Source: Hydrogenophilales bacterium
GTDB lineage: Bacteria; Pseudomonadota; Gammaproteobacteria; Burkholderiales; Thiobacillaceae
NCBI GenBank assembly: GCA_016195805.1
Contig: JACPYT010000002.1
Location: 1-64,000 of the forward strand
Length of the DNA: 64,000 nucleotides
Direction: 5' to 3'
Shown: one piece after another, positions 62,310 through 64,000 of the stretch
Layout: every line of letters starts with the position of its first letter
Numbering within the stretch: position 1 is the stretch's first letter
Translations under genes and position numbers: made by a program
Notes under the pieces: model-generated
What the model saw: the letters and a program-made list of their open reading frames with translations, nothing else
Database searches by the model: none
Told to the model about the DNA's origin: nothing

Positions 62310-62783
62310 ATGTTCGATATCGGATTCTCTGAACTGGTCGTCATCGGCGTGGTCGCGCTGATCGTCATCGGCCCTGAACGGCTGCCCAAGGTCGCGCGTG
62401 CGGCAGGGCTTCTATACGGACGCATGCAGCGTTACGTGTCGTCGGTCAAGTCGGATATCAGCCGCGAGATCCAGTTGGACGAAATCCGCCGGGCCGGGCA
62501 GAGTTTCAAGGAATCGGTCGAGTCGGCGGCGTCGGGCGTCGAGCAGCAGGCCACGGTGGTGGATGACTTTTTGCGCAACGAGGCAAGCACCATCAAGCAG
62601 ACGGTGACGGCGAGCGTGGCGGGCGAGGGACAGTCTGCCGCAGGGCCGGTCAAACCACTGATCGAAACGGAGCCATCGCCGCAGCAGAGCCTGCCGCTGG
62701 ATGAACCAGACCAGAATACCGCGCGTGCCCCGTCAGCCGGTGTGGAAACGGCTCGCAGTGAAAGCTCGGATAAACACGCATGA
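62310..62783 (+). CDS. tatB: Twin-arginine translocase subunit TatB
   Basis: A 157-residue protein: FDIGFSELVVIGVVALIVIG, PERLPKVARAAGLLYGRMQR, amphipathic helix and disordered end (GEGQSAAGPVKPL). Recognises twin-arginine signals with TatC. Stop overlaps tatC by four bases (ATGA). Confidence 0.94.
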   Translation: MFDIGFSELVVIGVVALIVIGPERLPKVARAAGLLYGRMQRYVSSVKSDISREIQLDEIRRAGQSFKESVESAASGVEQQATVVDDFLRNEASTIKQTVTASVAGEGQSAAGPVKPLIETEPSPQQSLPLDEPDQNTARAPSAGVETARSESSDKHA

Positions 62784-63613
62784 GCGAAGCCGAAGACACT
62801 TTCATCTCGCATCTCATTGAAATGCGCGATCGGCTGCTGCGCGCGGTGCTTGCAGTCGTGATCATCTTCATCTGCCTGTTTCCATGGGCGAAAGATATTT
62901 ACGGTCTGCTCGCCCAGCCCTTGCTGGCGGCGCTACCTAAGGGTGGACAGATGATTGCCACCGAAATCACCACACCTTTTTTTGTACCGATGAAGGTCAC
63001 CCTGATGGCGGCCTTTTTGCTCGCCTTGCCGTGGGTGTTCTACCAGGCTTGGGCGTTTGTGGCGCCGGGGCTGTACCAGCATGAAAAGCGCCTCGGCGCG
63101 CCGCTGGTGATAGCCAGCGTCATCCTGTTTGTGACGGGCATGGCGTTCGCCTATTTCCTGGTGTTCCCGCTGGTGTTCCATTTCATCGTCAGCGTCACGC
63201 CCACCGGCGTGGCGGTAATGACCGACATCGGTAAGTATCTCGATTTCGTGCTGACCATGTTCATGGCGTTCGGCGTCACGTTCCAGGTCCCCATCGCGGT
63301 GGTGCTGCTGGTGAAAATGGGCATGGTCTCGGTCGCCAAGCTGCGCGAAATCCGGCCGTATGTCATCGTCGGGGCGTTCGTCGTCGGCGCGATCTTCACG
63401 CCGCCCGACGTCGTCTCGCAGTTCATGCTGGCGACCCCGTTGTGGGTGCTCTATGAACTGGGGATCATCGTCGCTGCGCTGATCAGCAAACCCAAGCCCG
63501 AATCCGGGTCGGATTATGTGCCGATGTCCGACTCCGATATGGACAGCGAGCTCGACCGCATCGAAGCCGATCGGCTCGGGTCGGAACCGCACAAGTCAAG
63601 TGATGCACCGTAA
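62780..63613 (+). CDS. tatC: Twin-arginine translocase subunit TatC
   Basis: A 277-residue six-TM protein: FISHLIEMRDRLLRAVLAVV, PFFVPMKVTLMAAFLLALPW, YQAWAFVAPGLYQHEKRL, EIRPYVIVGAFVVGAIFTPP. It is the Tat receptor core. The last ten bases overlap an NtrC-type site of the amt control region. Confidence 0.96.
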   Translation: MSEAEDTFISHLIEMRDRLLRAVLAVVIIFICLFPWAKDIYGLLAQPLLAALPKGGQMIATEITTPFFVPMKVTLMAAFLLALPWVFYQAWAFVAPGLYQHEKRLGAPLVIASVILFVTGMAFAYFLVFPLVFHFIVSVTPTGVAVMTDIGKYLDFVLTMFMAFGVTFQVPIAVVLLVKMGMVSVAKLREIRPYVIVGAFVVGAIFTPPDVVSQFMLATPLWVLYELGIIVAALISKPKPESGSDYVPMSDSDMDSELDRIEADRLGSEPHKSSDAP

Positions 63614-63719
63614 AGGTGCGAAATATTCTAGATGGCACGAATATGGTGCATGAAATTTTCCGCGAGAATGCATGTTTCTTTATGAATCAATGACTTGAAC
63701 GGTAGGAACGCTGCTTGCT
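63604..63719 (+). promoter_or_regulatory. NtrC-type sites and sigma-54 promoter of the ammonium transporter gene
   Basis: TGCACC-GTAAA-GGTGCG (63,604-63,620) matches the NtrC consensus TGCACC-N5-GGTGCA at 11 of 12 positions. A weaker second site, GGCACG-N5-GGTGCA, lies at 63,634-63,650, 30 bp further on. AGGAACG-CTGC-TTGCT (63,704-63,719) has GG and GC 10 bases apart, the -24/-12 spacing of sigma-54 promoters. Predicted start near 63,730, then AGGAGG (63,741) and ATG (63,753). Confidence 0.7.
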
Positions 63720-63752
63720 TGCTACTGCCCGCGTTCAATCAGGAGGCGGTGC

Positions 63753-64000
63753 ATGGAAGCGTTGAAAACAGGCAGTGATGTGTTGTTCGTATTGCTGGGC
63801 GGCATTATGGTGCTGGCCATGCATGCGGGGTTTGCCTTTCTGGAACTCGGCACCGTGCGCAAGAAGAACCAGGTCAATGCGCTGGTCAAGATTCTCACCG
63901 ACTTCTCGGTTTCCACCATCGCCTATTTCTTCATCGGCTACAGCATCGCCTACGGAATCAGCTTTTTTTCCAGTGCCGAAGTGTTGTCGGCCCAAAACGG
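63753..64000 (+). CDS. amt: Ammonium transporter (5' part, runs off right edge)
   Basis: The first 82 residues, MEALKTGSDVLFVLLGGIMV, then LAMHAGFAFLELGTVRKKNQ and VNALVKILTDFSVSTIAYFF, fit the N-terminus of Amt channels. TM1 carries the conserved GFAFLE-GxVRxKN block. AGGAGG stands six bases before ATG. A sigma-54/NtrC control region directly upstream agrees with nitrogen regulation. Cut by the window edge. Confidence 0.92.
   Translation, partial: MEALKTGSDVLFVLLGGIMVLAMHAGFAFLELGTVRKKNQVNALVKILTDFSVSTIAYFFIGYSIAYGISFFSSAEVLSAQN

Noticed and set aside
63632..63650. TGGCACGAATATGGTGCA as a sigma-54 promoter
   Set aside because: GG and GC are 12 bases apart instead of 10. It fits better as the weaker NtrC site; the promoter at 63,704-63,719 has the right spacing.
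1..64000. CRISPR array or cas genes
   Set aside because: No regularly spaced direct repeats with unique spacers; the only regular short repeats are the three iterons at 705-761.

Overview
The window reads as a chromosome of a GC-rich betaproteobacterium. A Thiobacillus-like or Nitrosomonadales/Hydrogenophilales relative is my best guess, from the gene order hisDCBHAFIE-HIT-tatABC-amt, the style of the proteins and the GC-rich codon use. I could run no search, so this assignment is inference.

The left third (1 to about 22,100) is a mobile element, most likely an integrative and conjugative element of the Tn4371-like kind. Its backbone genes lie almost all on the minus strand: parA (cut by the left edge), repA, an AlpA-type HTH gene, a DUF2285 gene, two DUF2958 genes around an XRE regulator, DUF736, DUF932, a ParB-like 3' remnant and radC, then an AbiE toxin-antitoxin pair. 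Between parA and repA is a plasmid-type replication origin with three iterons, an AT-rich stretch and two DnaA-box matches. No integrase or conjugation gene is visible.

Inserted in this backbone (about 5,100-15,900) is a cargo and defence region. Its centre is a bacterial ubiquitin-like conjugation cluster. On the plus strand are a ubiquitin-like protein, a fused DUF6791 (E2-like) plus ThiF/E1 enzyme, and a DUF6527 protein. Divergent from it is a tightly overlapping operon of a sigma-factor-like protein, a small unknown protein and an ImmA/IrrE metallopeptidase. Nearby are a SIR2-like DUF4917 protein, an XRE-ImmA/IrrE regulator with an unknown partner and a palindromic operator, a secreted HNH nuclease and several unknown genes.

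From about 22,100 on the sequence is mainly chromosomal. It holds a divergent HxlR/membrane-protein pair with twin palindromic operators, two flavoproteins, and an arsenic operon (arsR-arsI-arsC-arsC2-acr3 plus a metallo-beta-lactamase-fold protein) whose arsR start codon lies inside a perfect 20-bp inverted repeat. Next are a PilZ/DUF1631/GGDEF/EAL protein, tRNA-Thr, gltX, tRNA-Val, an RhlE-type helicase, two methyltransferases, a second GGDEF/EAL protein, phoH, tsaB-rimI-UDG, a lemA-TPM-TPM-NfeD-SPFH cluster, lplT, a LysR regulator and a Fur-family regulator.

The window closes with the histidine operon, which lacks hisG here and has a 22-codon mini-ORF coupling hisB to hisH. After it come the HIT gene, tatABC and the start of an ammonium transporter. 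That last gene has an NtrC/sigma-54-type control region, one site of which overlaps the end of tatC.
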